Shown here: positions 36,239-44,465 of the stretch, one piece after another | Layout: every line of letters begins with the position of its first letter | How positions within the stretch are numbered: position 1 is the stretch's first letter | DNA from: an uncultured Eubacteriales bacterium | GTDB lineage: Bacteria > Bacillota > Clostridia > Oscillospirales > CAG-272 | DNA length: 64,000 bases | Assembly (NCBI GenBank): GCA_934371135.1 | Contig: CAKRNO010000002.1 | Coordinates: 62,001 to 126,000, forward strand | Reading direction: 5' to 3' | Program-made: the position numbers and the translations under genes | Notes under the pieces: generated by a model | What the model was told of the DNA's origin: nothing | The model's input: the letters and a program-made list of their open reading frames with translations, nothing else | Databases searched by the model: none

Positions 36239-36424
36239 TTACCAGCTTGCCTTTCTGACGCCCGGGATCTCGCCCTTGTATGCGAGCTCACGGAAGCAGA
36301 TACGGCAAATTCCGAATTTCCGGAGGTAAGCATGCGGTCTTCCGCAGATCTTGCAACGGTTGTATTCACGCGTCGAGAACTTCTGCTTCTTCTGCTGCTT
36401 CAGAATCATAGATTTCTTTGCCAT
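36239..36424 (-). CDS. rpsZ: 30S ribosomal protein S14 type Z
   Basis: A 61-residue zinc-binding S14 with [10 protein letters not shown] and CRICFRELA cysteine pairs and the [13 protein letters not shown]-terminus. This is the short C+ form of Gram-positive bacteria. Confidence 0.98.
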   Translation of the reverse strand: MAKKSMILKQQKKQKFSTREYNRCKICGRPHAYLRKFGICRICFRELAYKGEIPGVRKASW

Positions 36425-36442
36425 GTTCGTCTCCTCCTTCTA

Positions 36443-36982
36443 TTACTTCGCGAACGGAGCGCCCATCTTTTCGAGGAGCGACTTCGCTTCTGCGTCGGTC
36501 GTCGCGGTGGTCACGAACACGATGTCCATGCCGCGGATCTTCTCGACCTTATCGTACTCGATTTCAGGGAAGATCAGCTGCTCTTTGAGGCCGAGCGCGT
36601 AGTTGCCGCGACCGTCGAATGCGTTCGGGTTGATACCCTTGAAGTCACGCACACGGGGGAGGGCGAATGTAAAGAGCTTATCGATGAACTCATACATACG
36701 CTCGCCGCGCAGAGTGACCTTCACGCCGATCTTCATGCCCTGACGGAGCTTGAAGTTCGCGACGGACTTGCGTGCGTAGGTGGGGATGGCGCGCTGACCT
36801 GCGATCAGCGTGATCTCCTCGATGACGTTGTCGATGACCTTGCTGTTCTCCTTGGCATCGCCGCAGCCGACGTTGATGACGATCTTGTCGAGGCGCGGGA
36901 TCTGCATGGGAGTCTTGTAAGCAAATTCCTTCATCAGAGCAGGGGCAACTTCATTTTTATACAGTTCAGACATTCTAGACAT
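36443..36982 (-). CDS. rplE: 50S ribosomal protein L5
   Basis: A 179-residue protein binding 5S rRNA and contacting the P-site tRNA. The conserved pieces [29 protein letters not shown] and the C-terminal [21 protein letters not shown] are present. ATG 36982 follows GGAGGAGGG; a further in-frame ATG at 36973 is possible. Confidence 0.98.
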   Translation of the reverse strand: MSRMSELYKNEVAPALMKEFAYKTPMQIPRLDKIVINVGCGDAKENSKVIDNVIEEITLIAGQRAIPTYARKSVANFKLRQGMKIGVKVTLRGERMYEFIDKLFTFALPRVRDFKGINPNAFDGRGNYALGLKEQLIFPEIEYDKVEKIRGMDIVFVTTATTDAEAKSLLEKMGAPFAK

Positions 36983-36999
36983 GATGTTTTCCCTCCTCC

Positions 37000-37359
37000 T
37001 TAAATCTTCTGACCGCACTTGACGCACAGACGCGTCTTGACGGTCTCACCGTTTTTGCCCGTTTCGGTGCCTGCCTTCGTGCGGACACCGCACTTGCAGT
37101 TCGGGCAGTAGAGCTGCACCTTGGATGCGTAGATCGCACCGGCAGCCTCAATAATCTGGCTGGCATCGCCCTGCTTGCGCGCCTTCATGTGTTTTTTCAC
37201 CATGTGGACGCCTTCGACCATGACCTTGCCCTCCTCGGGGGAGACGCTGGTCACCTTACCGGTCTTGGGGACGAGATTGCCCTTATCGTCGCGGGTCTTC
37301 TTATCTGCGCCGGAAAGTACCACAACGGTGTCGCCGGTCTTGATATGCATTTTCTTCAT
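37000..37359 (-). CDS. rplX: 50S ribosomal protein L24
   Basis: A 119-residue assembly-initiating protein. The N-terminal KOW motif ([18 protein letters not shown]) is followed by a C-terminal zinc ribbon with CPNCKCG and LCVKCGQKI. The start at 37359 (MKKMHIK) is chosen because GGAGG lies eight bases upstream; an ATG five codons earlier would overlap that site. Confidence 0.97.
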   Translation of the reverse strand: MKKMHIKTGDTVVVLSGADKKTRDDKGNLVPKTGKVTSVSPEEGKVMVEGVHMVKKHMKARKQGDASQIIEAAGAIYASKVQLYCPNCKCGVRTKAGTETGKNGETVKTRLCVKCGQKI

Positions 37360-37373
37360 TTCGACAACCTCCA

Positions 37374-37742
37374 TTAAAGTACTTCGGGAGCAAGGGACAG
37401 GATCTTCGTGAAGTCCTTGTCTCTGAGCTCACGGGCGACAGGCCCAAAGATACGCGTGCCACGCGGGGTCTTGTCTTCCTTGATGATGACAGCGGCATTT
37501 TCATCGAACTTGATATAGGAGCCGTCCTGACGACGCGTCTCACGAACCGTTCTTACGATCACCGCTTTCACAACTTCGCCTTTTTTCACCATGCCGCCCG
37601 GGGTCACGCGCTTGACGCACGCTACCACGACGTCGCCGATGGCGGCGTACCGACGGCCGGAGCCGCCCAGTACGCGAATGCACATCAGCTGCTTCGCACC
37701 GGTGTTATCAGCGACATTGAGAAGTGTTTGTTGCTGAATCAC
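37374..37742 (-). CDS. rplN: 50S ribosomal protein L14
   Basis: A 122-residue intersubunit-bridge protein beginning [18 protein letters not shown] and containing the [17 protein letters not shown] strand segment and the [17 protein letters not shown]-terminus. Confidence 0.98.
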   Translation of the reverse strand: MIQQQTLLNVADNTGAKQLMCIRVLGGSGRRYAAIGDVVVACVKRVTPGGMVKKGEVVKAVIVRTVRETRRQDGSYIKFDENAAVIIKEDKTPRGTRIFGPVARELRDKDFTKILSLAPEVL

Positions 37743-37805
37743 TTTACTTTCCTCCTGATTTCGGTAAGCGTTTTGACCTACCTACTTGATGTGTGTGGAT
37801 TCGGA

Positions 37806-38066
37806 TTATTTCGCCTTTTCGATGATCTCGGTGAGGCGCCATCTCTTGGTTTTGGAGAGAGGTCTCGTCTCCATCACGGCGACGGTATCGCCGACGGAGC
37901 ACTGGTTGTTCTCATCGTGCGCGTGAAGTTTCACGGTACGCTTCATGATCTTACCGTACTTGGGATGCGTCACGGAGTCGATGATGGCGACGACGATGGT
38001 CTTATCCATTTTCGTGCTGACCACTTTGCCGACTCTGACTTTTCTCAGATTTCTGGTTTCCGACAT
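37806..38066 (-). CDS. rpsQ: 30S ribosomal protein S17
   Basis: An 86-residue OB-fold 16S rRNA-binding protein. It has [19 protein letters not shown], the extended loop [18 protein letters not shown], and [18 protein letters not shown]. Confidence 0.98.
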   Translation of the reverse strand: MSETRNLRKVRVGKVVSTKMDKTIVVAIIDSVTHPKYGKIMKRTVKLHAHDENNQCSVGDTVAVMETRPLSKTKRWRLTEIIEKAK

Positions 38067-38081
38067 GATCTTTTACCTCCT

Positions 38082-38270
38082 TCAAGCGTTCTTCTCGTTG
38101 ATGATGGTCATCACACGAGCGATGTCGTGCTTCACCTCGGTAATCTTGTGCGGATTATCAAGCTGATGCACAGCCAGTTGGAAGCGGAGGTTGAACAGTT
38201 CGCGCTTCAAATCGTTGAGTTTGGTGTTGAGCTCTTCCGGGCTCAACGCTCTGAGTTCTTGTGCTTTCAC
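38082..38270 (-). CDS. rpmC: 50S ribosomal protein L29
   Basis: A 62-residue helical hairpin protein near the exit tunnel. The [23 protein letters not shown] segment (in part of a longer run) is the family signature. Confidence 0.98.
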   Translation of the reverse strand: MKAQELRALSPEELNTKLNDLKRELFNLRFQLAVHQLDNPHKITEVKHDIARVMTIINEKNA

Positions 38271-38283
38271 CGTTTTCTCCTCC

Positions 38284-38697
38284 TTACAGTTCTTCTTTCT
38301 TCACAAACTTGCACTTGATCGGCAGCTTGTGGCTCGCGAGACGCATAGCCTCTTTTGCGATGTCCTCGGAAACGCCGTCCATCTCGAACAGCACACGGCC
38401 GGGCTTCACGACGGCTACCCAGTACTCGGGCGTACCTTTACCGGAACCCATTCGGGCTTCGGCAGGATGCTTCGTAACCGGCTTATCCGGGAAGATCTTG
38501 ATCCAGACCTGACCGCCACGCTTGATGTAACGCGTCATAGCGATACGGGCAGCCTCGATCTGGTTGCTCTTGATCCAGGCGGGCTCCAGGGCAACGAGGC
38601 CGTAGGAACCGTTCGACACCGTGTTGCCACGGGTCGCGACGCCCTTCATTCTACCGCGCTGTACGCGACGGTATTTGACTCTTTTCGGCATTAACAT
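38284..38697 (-). CDS. rplP: 50S ribosomal protein L16
   Basis: A 137-residue protein at the A-site side of the peptidyl-transferase centre. It starts [19 protein letters not shown]; the ATG overlaps the rpsC TAA stop by one base (TAATG), which supports the longer start rather than the ATG two codons later. [16 protein letters not shown] is the conserved core. Confidence 0.98.
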   Translation of the reverse strand: MLMPKRVKYRRVQRGRMKGVATRGNTVSNGSYGLVALEPAWIKSNQIEAARIAMTRYIKRGGQVWIKIFPDKPVTKHPAEARMGSGKGTPEYWVAVVKPGRVLFEMDGVSEDIAKEAMRLASHKLPIKCKFVKKEEL

Positions 38698-39476
38698 TAT
38701 CGGTTGCCCCCCTCAGTCTTGGCGTTGTTGCGGCGGGGATATCCGCCATCGCGACGCGGACCGCGATCGTTTCTGCGACCGCCGCCCTCACCGCCGCGGC
38801 GCTGCCGTCTCTCGGGACGGTCGAACTTTCTGTCAGCGTTCGCATTCACTGCGAGCACTTCACCGCGATAGATCCACACTTTGATACCGATCTTGCCGTA
38901 GGTCGTGTTGGCTTCATAGAAACCGTACTCGATGTCGGCGCGGATGGTCTGCAGCGGAATCGTACCCTCATGGTAGTGCTCGGTGCGGGCGATCTCGGCA
39001 CCGCCGAGACGGCCGCCGCAGGAGATCTTGATCCCCTTGGCGCCGAGGCGCATGGTTCTGCCGATCGCCTGCTTCATCGCACGGCGGAAGGAAGTTCTCT
39101 TTTCGAGCTGAGCCGCGATGCTCTCTGCCACGAGCTGGGCATTGAGGTCGGGGTTCTTGATCTCGATGACGTTGACAGCCACGGGCATACCGACCATCTT
39201 CTCGAGCTCAACCTTGAGCTTCTCGATCTCGGCACCGCCGCGACCGATAACGATACCCGGCTTTGCGCACTGGATGAACACTCTGACGCGGTTGGCATCG
39301 CGCTCGATCTCGATCTTCGGGACGCCTGCTGCCTGGAGCTTGTTCTTCAGATACTTGCGGATGTTGTAGTCGGAAACCAGAGTGTCACCGAGCTTTTCGT
39401 CCTCGACATACCATCTGGAATTCCAGTTTTTGATCACGCCGACGCGCAGACCGTTCGGATTTACCTTCTGACCCAT
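38697..39476 (-). CDS. rpsC: 30S ribosomal protein S3 with Arg/Gly-rich tail
   Basis: A 259-residue protein of the mRNA entry pore. N-terminal type II KH domain with the GxxG loop in [13 protein letters not shown], followed by the C-terminal S3 domain. The usual chain of about 210-225 residues is extended by some 40 residues of Arg, Gly and Asn ([17 protein letters not shown] and more), a low-complexity RGG-like tail. Confidence 0.98.
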   Translation of the reverse strand: MGQKVNPNGLRVGVIKNWNSRWYVEDEKLGDTLVSDYNIRKYLKNKLQAAGVPKIEIERDANRVRVFIQCAKPGIVIGRGGAEIEKLKVELEKMVGMPVAVNVIEIKNPDLNAQLVAESIAAQLEKRTSFRRAMKQAIGRTMRLGAKGIKISCGGRLGGAEIARTEHYHEGTIPLQTIRADIEYGFYEANTTYGKIGIKVWIYRGEVLAVNANADRKFDRPERRQRRGGEGGGRRNDRGPRRDGGYPRRNNAKTEGGNR

Positions 39477-39477
39477 C

Positions 39478-39819
39478 TCAGTGAACCTCCTTTTCCTTAA
39501 CTGCCAGCGTCACATGGCTGGAACGTTTGTTGATACGGAACGCTCTGCCCTGCGCTCTCGGCATCACGCGCTTGAGCGTGGGGCCGGGGCAGACAAAGCA
39601 CTCGGACACATAGAGGTTCGAGGCGTCCATACCGAAGTTGTTCTCCGCATTGGCGACGGCGCTCTTGAGGAGCTTCGTCAGTGCCTCGGCGGCGATACGG
39701 TTGGTATTCTTCAGAATTGCTGCCGCAGTCGCGGTGTCCTTACCGCGGATGAGGTCGAGAACAACCTGTACTTTGCGGGGAGAAATTCTGAGGTATTTAA
39801 GATGTGCTTTTGCTTCCAT
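39478..39819 (-). CDS. rplV: 50S ribosomal protein L22
   Basis: A 113-residue protein with a long beta-hairpin lining the exit tunnel. [19 protein letters not shown] at the N-terminus and [19 protein letters not shown] in the hairpin are conserved. It starts one base after the rpsC SD region begins, in the tight operon order. Confidence 0.98.
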   Translation of the reverse strand: MEAKAHLKYLRISPRKVQVVLDLIRGKDTATAAAILKNTNRIAAEALTKLLKSAVANAENNFGMDASNLYVSECFVCPGPTLKRVMPRAQGRAFRINKRSSHVTLAVKEKEVH

Positions 39820-39830
39820 TGTTTCTCTCC

Positions 39831-40115
39831 TTATTTACCGTTGTTCGAGGTCTTGGAGCCCGCGTGGCCCTTGAAGGTGCGGGTAGGAGCGAACTCACCG
39901 AGCTTATGACCGACCATATCCTCGATGACATACACCGGGACGTGCTTTCTGCCGTCATACACCGAAATGGTGTGACCCACGAATTCCGGGAAGATGGTAG
40001 AGGCACGGGACCAGGTCTTGACGATTTCTTTCTTTGCCTTGCCGTCGTTCATCGCGCAGATGCGGTTGAACAGCTTTTCTTCGACATAAGGCATTTTCTT
40101 TAAGCTTCTGCTCAT
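39831..40115 (-). CDS. rpsS: 30S ribosomal protein S19
   Basis: A 94-residue 30S-head protein, [19 protein letters not shown], with the diagnostic [22 protein letters not shown] (in part) and the [17 protein letters not shown]-terminus. Confidence 0.98.
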   Translation of the reverse strand: MSRSLKKMPYVEEKLFNRICAMNDGKAKKEIVKTWSRASTIFPEFVGHTISVYDGRKHVPVYVIEDMVGHKLGEFAPTRTFKGHAGSKTSNNGK

Positions 40116-40132
40116 GTTGTGTCTCCTTCCAA

Positions 40133-40963
40133 TTACTTACCGTTACGGCGCTTGACGATGAACTTGTTGGTTCTCGCCTTCTTGTTTCTCGTCTTATAGC
40201 CGAGAGCGGGCTTGCCCCACGGGGTCATAGGACCTGCGTGACCGACAGGGGACTTACCTTCACCACCACCGTGCGGGTGATCGCACGGGTTCATGACGGA
40301 ACCGCGGACGGTAGGACGGACGCCGAGGTGACGGGTCTTACCGGCTTTGCCGAGCTTGACGGTGTCATGCTCGATGTTGCCGACCTGACCGATGGTCGCC
40401 TTGCAGTCGAGACGGACGATGCGAACCTCGCCGGAGGGCAGGCGGACCTGTGCGACGCCGTTCTCCTTCGCCATCAGCTGTGCCTGGGCACCGGCGGAGC
40501 GGACGAGCTGCGCACCCTTGCCGGGGTACAGTTCGATGTTGTGGATGATGGTACCGACGGGGATCGCGACGATCGGGAGCGTGTTGCCGGGCTTGATGTC
40601 GGCGGTCTCACCGGAGTACACCGTGGTGCCGGTCGTCAGACCTGCGGGAGCGATGATATAGCTCTTTTCGCCCGCTTCGTTCTGAAGCAGTGCGATGTAC
40701 GCCGTGCGGTTCGGGTCGTACTCGACGCCGACCACCGTCGCCGGAGCGGCGCTCTGCCGCTTGAAGTCGATCAGACGGTACTTGATCTTGTTCCCGCCGC
40801 CGTGGTGACGGACGGTGATCTTACCGTAGCTGTTACGGCCTGCGTTCTTCTTCTTGGTGGCAATCAGAGACTTTTCGGGGCTCTTTTTGGTCACCTCATC
40901 AAAAGAAGGAGCGGACATATTTCTACGCGACGGAGTCGTCGGTTTGTATTTCATAACTGCCAT
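40133..40963 (-). CDS. rplB: 50S ribosomal protein L2
   Basis: A 276-residue protein essential for subunit joining and peptidyl transfer. The OB and SH3-like domains are followed by the highly conserved [18 protein letters not shown] loop with the functional histidine. Length and order are standard. Confidence 0.98.
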   Translation of the reverse strand: MAVMKYKPTTPSRRNMSAPSFDEVTKKSPEKSLIATKKKNAGRNSYGKITVRHHGGGNKIKYRLIDFKRQSAAPATVVGVEYDPNRTAYIALLQNEAGEKSYIIAPAGLTTGTTVYSGETADIKPGNTLPIVAIPVGTIIHNIELYPGKGAQLVRSAGAQAQLMAKENGVAQVRLPSGEVRIVRLDCKATIGQVGNIEHDTVKLGKAGKTRHLGVRPTVRGSVMNPCDHPHGGGEGKSPVGHAGPMTPWGKPALGYKTRNKKARTNKFIVKRRNGK

Positions 40964-40981
40964 TTGTTCATTCCTCCTTTA

Positions 40982-41278
40982 TCAGTTCAGGCTGTCGAAG
41001 AAGGCGATGGTCTTGGAATCCTCGGTGAGGGTCACGATCGCTTTCTTCCATTCGCCGGTGAAGCCGGCGTGATAGCCGACTCTTTTCGGCTTTTTCTTCA
41101 TAATGAGCGTGTTCACCTTCGCAACCTTGACACCGGCGAACATCTCCTCGATCGCCTTGGCGATCTCGGGCTTGGTCGCACTCTTCATGACTTCAAACGA
41201 ATAGCACTTGGAGCCGACGGAGTCCATGCTCTTCTCGGTGATCAGAGGTCTGACGATAATGTCTGCTGCGTTTTTCAT
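40982..41278 (-). CDS. rplW: 50S ribosomal protein L23
   Basis: A 98-residue protein at the tunnel exit that docks trigger factor and SRP. PLITEKSMDSVGSKCYSFEV opens it and the MKKKPKRVGYHAGFTGEWKKAI loop (in part) is conserved. Its start codon overlaps the rplD stop by one base. Confidence 0.98.
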   Translation of the reverse strand: MKNAADIIVRPLITEKSMDSVGSKCYSFEVMKSATKPEIAKAIEEMFAGVKVAKVNTLIMKKKPKRVGYHAGFTGEWKKAIVTLTEDSKTIAFFDSLN

Positions 41279-41901
41279 TATGCATATACCTCCTCAATCT
41301 TCTCGATGGCGGCTTTCGCAACGATGAAGGTGTCGCAATTGAGGATGTCGTACACGTTGATCTCGTTGTAAAGCGCGGTCTTGACGCCGGCGATGTTGGC
41401 GCAGCTCTTGATGACCTTCTCATCCACCTCAGGCAGGATGATCAGCGTCTTCTTGGCGGCACCCACAGCGGTGAGCATCGCGACCATGTTCTTGGTCTTG
41501 TATTCTTCGGTAGCGATCTTGTCGATGACGACCATCTCGCCGCCGGCGACCTTGGAGGAGAGTGCGCTGAACAGCGCGGTTCTCTTCACTTTCTTATTGA
41601 GGGACACGCGATAGGAGCGCGGCTTCGGGCCGAGCGCTACGCCGCCGTGTACCCACTGGGGCGAACGGGTGCTGCCCTGTCTTGCGCGGCCGGTCCCCTT
41701 CTGCTTCCACGGCTTTTTGCCGCCGCCGGAAACCTCGGTTCTGGTCAGTGTGGACTGGGTACCCTGTCTCTGGTTGAGCAGATATGCTCTTACTGCGGTA
41801 TGGAGGACGGCTTCGTTGATTTCCGCGCCGAACACGGTATCGGAGAGGGTGATCTCGCCGACCGCCTTGCCTGCCATATCTACAACTTTCATATTAGGCA
41901 T
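41278..41901 (-). CDS. rplD: 50S ribosomal protein L4
   Basis: A 207-residue protein whose long loop reaches the exit tunnel (KPWKQKGTGRARQGSTRSP). In some bacteria it also represses the S10 operon; no E. coli-like leader hairpin can be claimed here, though structured RNA lies upstream of both rpsJ and rplC. Confidence 0.98.
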   Translation of the reverse strand: MPNMKVVDMAGKAVGEITLSDTVFGAEINEAVLHTAVRAYLLNQRQGTQSTLTRTEVSGGGKKPWKQKGTGRARQGSTRSPQWVHGGVALGPKPRSYRVSLNKKVKRTALFSALSSKVAGGEMVVIDKIATEEYKTKNMVAMLTAVGAAKKTLIILPEVDEKVIKSCANIAGVKTALYNEINVYDILNCDTFIVAKAAIEKIEEVYA

Positions 41902-41919
41902 TCGTGTTTCCTCCTTCCG

Positions 41920-42552
41920 TTATGCTTTCACCGAATCGCGGATGAAGACGATACCGCCGCGTGCACCGGGGATAGCGCCCTTGACTGCGATCAGGTTCTT
42001 TTCAGAATCGATTTTGACGACCGCGAGGTTCAGGATCGTGACCTGCTCGTTGCCGTACTGACCCGCCATCTTCTTGTTTTTGAACACGCGGGACGGGGTG
42101 GAGTTTGCACCCATGGAGCCGACCTGACGGTGAATAGGACCGGTACCGTGCGTCATACGCAGGATGTGGTGGCCCCATCTCTTGACCGCACCGGTGTAGC
42201 CGCGGCCCTTCGTGATCCCCGTGATGTCGACCTTTTCGCCAACGGCGAAGGTATCGGCAGAGATCACATCACCGACGTTCAGTGCGCTGCAATCGTCGAG
42301 ACGAAATTCTTTCAGATACTTCTTGGCGCCGAGCCCAGCCGTTTTGAGGTGCCCGAGTTCGGACTTCGTGAGGTGCTTGTCTTTGCAGTCGCTGAATGCG
42401 AGCTGGACTGCTTCGTAGCCGTCGTTCTCGACGGTCTTCTTCTGTGCTACCACGCAGGGACCTGCTTCAATCAGGGTTACGGGCACCACGTTGCCGTTCT
42501 CATCAAAAACCTGGGTCATACCAAGCTTTTTGCCGATTACGCCATGTTTCAT
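41920..42552 (-). CDS. rplC: 50S ribosomal protein L3
   Basis: A 210-residue protein near the peptidyl-transferase centre that starts 50S assembly. KHGVIGKKLGMTQVF and the QVGSMGANSTPSRVFKNKKM extension loop are diagnostic. The ATG at 42552 lies five bases after GGAGG; the frame's TTG start four codons earlier would be within the site. Confidence 0.98.
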   Translation of the reverse strand: MKHGVIGKKLGMTQVFDENGNVVPVTLIEAGPCVVAQKKTVENDGYEAVQLAFSDCKDKHLTKSELGHLKTAGLGAKKYLKEFRLDDCSALNVGDVISADTFAVGEKVDITGITKGRGYTGAVKRWGHHILRMTHGTGPIHRQVGSMGANSTPSRVFKNKKMAGQYGNEQVTILNLAVVKIDSEKNLIAVKGAIPGARGGIVFIRDSVKA

Positions 42553-42575
42553 TTTTTCCTCCAATGCAGTTATTG

Positions 42576-42673
42576 GTTGCGCCGTTTGAATTGCGGACGA
42601 GCCGTCAGCGCAACTTGACCACGAGGTTCGTGGTTCACACGCGGATTGCGTGTGAGGGGCGGCACGCGCCGCC
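42576..42673 (-). promoter_or_regulatory. Four-hairpin array between rpsJ and rplC
   Basis: The 141-base spacer holds four inverted repeats in a row: GGCGGC/GCCGCC (42658-42663 with 42668-42673), CACACGC/GCGTGTG (42636-42642 with 42648-42654), ACCACGA/TCGTGGT (42618-42624 with 42628-42634) and GTTGCGC/GCGCAAC (42576-42582 with 42608-42614). All are perfect, none has a U-run, and the last ends about 25 bases ahead of the rplC ribosome-binding site. This looks like a folded regulatory or processing RNA element. Confidence 0.6.
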
Positions 42674-42693
42674 GGGGTTTACGGGTTGCTTGC

Positions 42694-43008
42694 TTACGCC
42701 TTGATGATTTCCATGCCCACACCGGACGGCAGCTCAATGTTCATGAGAGCCTTGACCGCGTCAGCCTGGGGATTGAGAATGTCAATGAGGCGCTTGTGGA
42801 TGCGGCGCTCGAACTGTTCACGGGAATCCTTGTACTTGTGAACGGCACGGAGAATGGTGTACTTCTCGGTGTCGGTCGGCAGCGGGATCGGACCCGAAAC
42901 GGCGCAGCCGCTTCTCTTGGCTACTTCCACGATCTTCGCGGCAGCCGCGTCGATGAGTGCATGATCGTAGCTCTTGAGCTTGACTCTGATTTTCTCGTTC
43001 TTTGCCAT
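42694..43008 (-). CDS. rpsJ: 30S ribosomal protein S10
   Basis: A 104-residue protein that also serves as NusE in transcription antitermination. [21 protein letters not shown] and the [22 protein letters not shown] segments (in part) are conserved. The ATG 43008 follows AAGGAGG. It is the first gene of the S10 operon, downstream of a roughly 210-nt leader. Confidence 0.98.
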   Translation of the reverse strand: MAKNEKIRVKLKSYDHALIDAAAAKIVEVAKRSGCAVSGPIPLPTDTEKYTILRAVHKYKDSREQFERRIHKRLIDILNPQADAVKALMNIELPSGVGMEIIKA

Positions 43009-43216
43009 GTTTTCCTCCTTAAAGACTTCGGAGCGATTTATACACCGTACCGGGCGTTTCAAAATGACCCCAAAAGGAATCTCGGGTGGTTCCTCGCGAC
43101 GAAACTCCCGAAAAACTAGCGGTGACGGCGCATTTCGCCCAATTTGAAATTGGACATACTCCACGAAAATTCCCCGCGAAAACCGCGGCAACCTTTCGCT
43201 TCATCGCACATCATGC
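43009..43216 (-). promoter_or_regulatory. Leader of the S10 operon
   Basis: About 210 untranslated bases separate the mapped promoter from rpsJ. Stems seen on the minus strand: CCGCG/CGCGG around 43170-43185, CCAATTT/AAATTGG around 43135-43151 and a TCGGG/CCCGA pair enclosing about 20 bases near 43085-43115. A 32-codon frame starting at a doublet ATG near 43213 exists but has no ribosome-binding site. It may be an autoregulatory or antitermination leader. Confidence 0.5.
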
Positions 43217-43222
43217 CTGTGA

Positions 43223-43251
43223 ATTATATCAAATTTGCGTACAAATTGCAA
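43223..43251 (-). promoter_or_regulatory. Promoter of the S10 operon
   Basis: On the minus strand TTGCAA (43246-43251), a 17-base spacer with a TG one base before the -10, and TATAAT (43223-43228). It lies in an A/T-rich island, as expected for a strong promoter. Confidence 0.88.
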
Positions 43252-43440
43252 GAAAAACCTTTCCGAACGCCCAAAATTCCGCGTAGAGAAATTCGGAGAA
43301 ATTTCGTATTATTTTTTGTGCACTTTGTACACAACCCTTGGAATACCCCTATTTTTACCCGTTTTTTCCGATTTATTCCTCCCCACGGCAAATTGTATAC
43401 ATTTTGTTAACAACTTTCCTTTATACTATCTCGTAGTGAT
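43252..43440. other. A/T-rich divergent regulatory region
   Basis: No gene seen. It is clearly richer in A/T than the rest of the window. It contains an imperfect inverted repeat TTGTGCAC-TTT-GTACACAA (43316-43334), a repeated GAGAAATTCGG/GAGAAATTTCG pair near 43286-43306, and on the plus strand a TATACT -10 candidate (43422-43427) for the divergent membrane-protein gene, without a good -35. Confidence 0.5.
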
Positions 43441-43487
43441 TCTCTCACCTTGAAAGGAGCGTCGCCGCACGGCGACCGACAGTACAC

Positions 43488-44462
43488 ATGAAGTTTTATA
43501 CCCGGGCTTATGATAGACCCCTCCGCCGCTTTGTCGGCTGGGTGGTCTCCATGATCATCCTGCTCGTCGCCTCGGCGTTCTTTGCCTCCGCCGTTGCCGC
43601 GGCGGACGCCCCCCTGCGCTATGTGCACGGCTGGGCTTTCCTTGTCTCCGTCGCGCTCTTTGCGCTCAACGCCGCTGTCCAGCTGCCCCTGGTCTTCTCC
43701 GACCGCGGGCTCGGAGACGCTTTTGAAGCCGCCTCGCCCCGCTTTGTCCCCCTTGCCGCGGCGGTTGCCGCCCTGCTCGGCGCGCTCCCGTTCTCCGTTG
43801 GCTGTGTCGTCCTTGCCCGCCGTGCGGCAAACGTACTCCGCACCGCGATCACCCCGGAGGTCATCCGCAGCTACCGCGGGATGCTCTTTACGGCGGTTCT
43901 CGCGGCGCTCCTTTTCCTCGCCGGTGCCGTCGGGCTGCTTCTCCACGCCTTTGTGCCGGAGCGTTTTCCCGCTGCCGGTATTATCCTGCATCTGCCGCTC
44001 CCGATCGGTTGCGCCGCGTTTTCCCTCTATCTGTACTTTGATAAAACCACCCCGCGCAACGCGACATTGAAACTGTGCGTTTCCCTCGCCTTCCTGCTCC
44101 TCGCGCTGCTCCTCCTGCTCCGCATCCGCATGATGGTGGGCTCGCCCCGCCCTCGCCTCACCGTCTGGCTGGCGCGCGCCGCCCTGCCCTACACGGTAGG
44201 CGTCGGGGTGACCCTGCTGTGCCTCTCCATCGCAAAACATCTGGTTTTCGTCTCCTATGTCATTCCGGCAGCCCTGCTGTTTCTTTCCTTTTATATACTT
44301 GTCACCATCATCCGCCCGACCGTCGGCGTCACGGAGACCGGTCCCCTGACCCCCGGCGCCCCCGATGCACAGGACGACTTTGGCGACCCCGGAGCCCCGA
44401 CCGATGCACCAGACACCCCCGAACACCGGGATCAGGACGGCGAAAACGCCGGAGAGGAGTAA
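43488..44462 (+). CDS. Membrane protein of unknown function
   Basis: A 324-residue hydrophobic protein with about seven to eight membrane segments between residues 17 and 285 and an acidic, proline-rich cytoplasmic or external tail (GDPGAPTDAPDTPEHRDQDG). No family motif recognised. Its stop is three bases before polA, whose ribosome-binding site lies inside its last codons, so the two are co-transcribed. The pairing with polA may be only positional. Confidence 0.8.
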   Translation: MKFYTRAYDRPLRRFVGWVVSMIILLVASAFFASAVAAADAPLRYVHGWAFLVSVALFALNAAVQLPLVFSDRGLGDAFEAASPRFVPLAAAVAALLGALPFSVGCVVLARRAANVLRTAITPEVIRSYRGMLFTAVLAALLFLAGAVGLLLHAFVPERFPAAGIILHLPLPIGCAAFSLYLYFDKTTPRNATLKLCVSLAFLLLALLLLLRIRMMVGSPRPRLTVWLARAALPYTVGVGVTLLCLSIAKHLVFVSYVIPAALLFLSFYILVTIIRPTVGVTETGPLTPGAPDAQDDFGDPGAPTDAPDTPEHRDQDGENAGEE

Positions 44463-44465
44463 GCC

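Noticed and set aside
43115..43213. 32-codon upstream ORF in the S10 leader
   Set aside because: No ribosome-binding site and unremarkable peptide; kept only as a note in the leader entry.
43316..43334. DnaA boxes and a replication origin in the A/T-rich region
   Set aside because: Only one weak TTGTACACA-like match; no cluster of boxes and no dnaA or dnaN.
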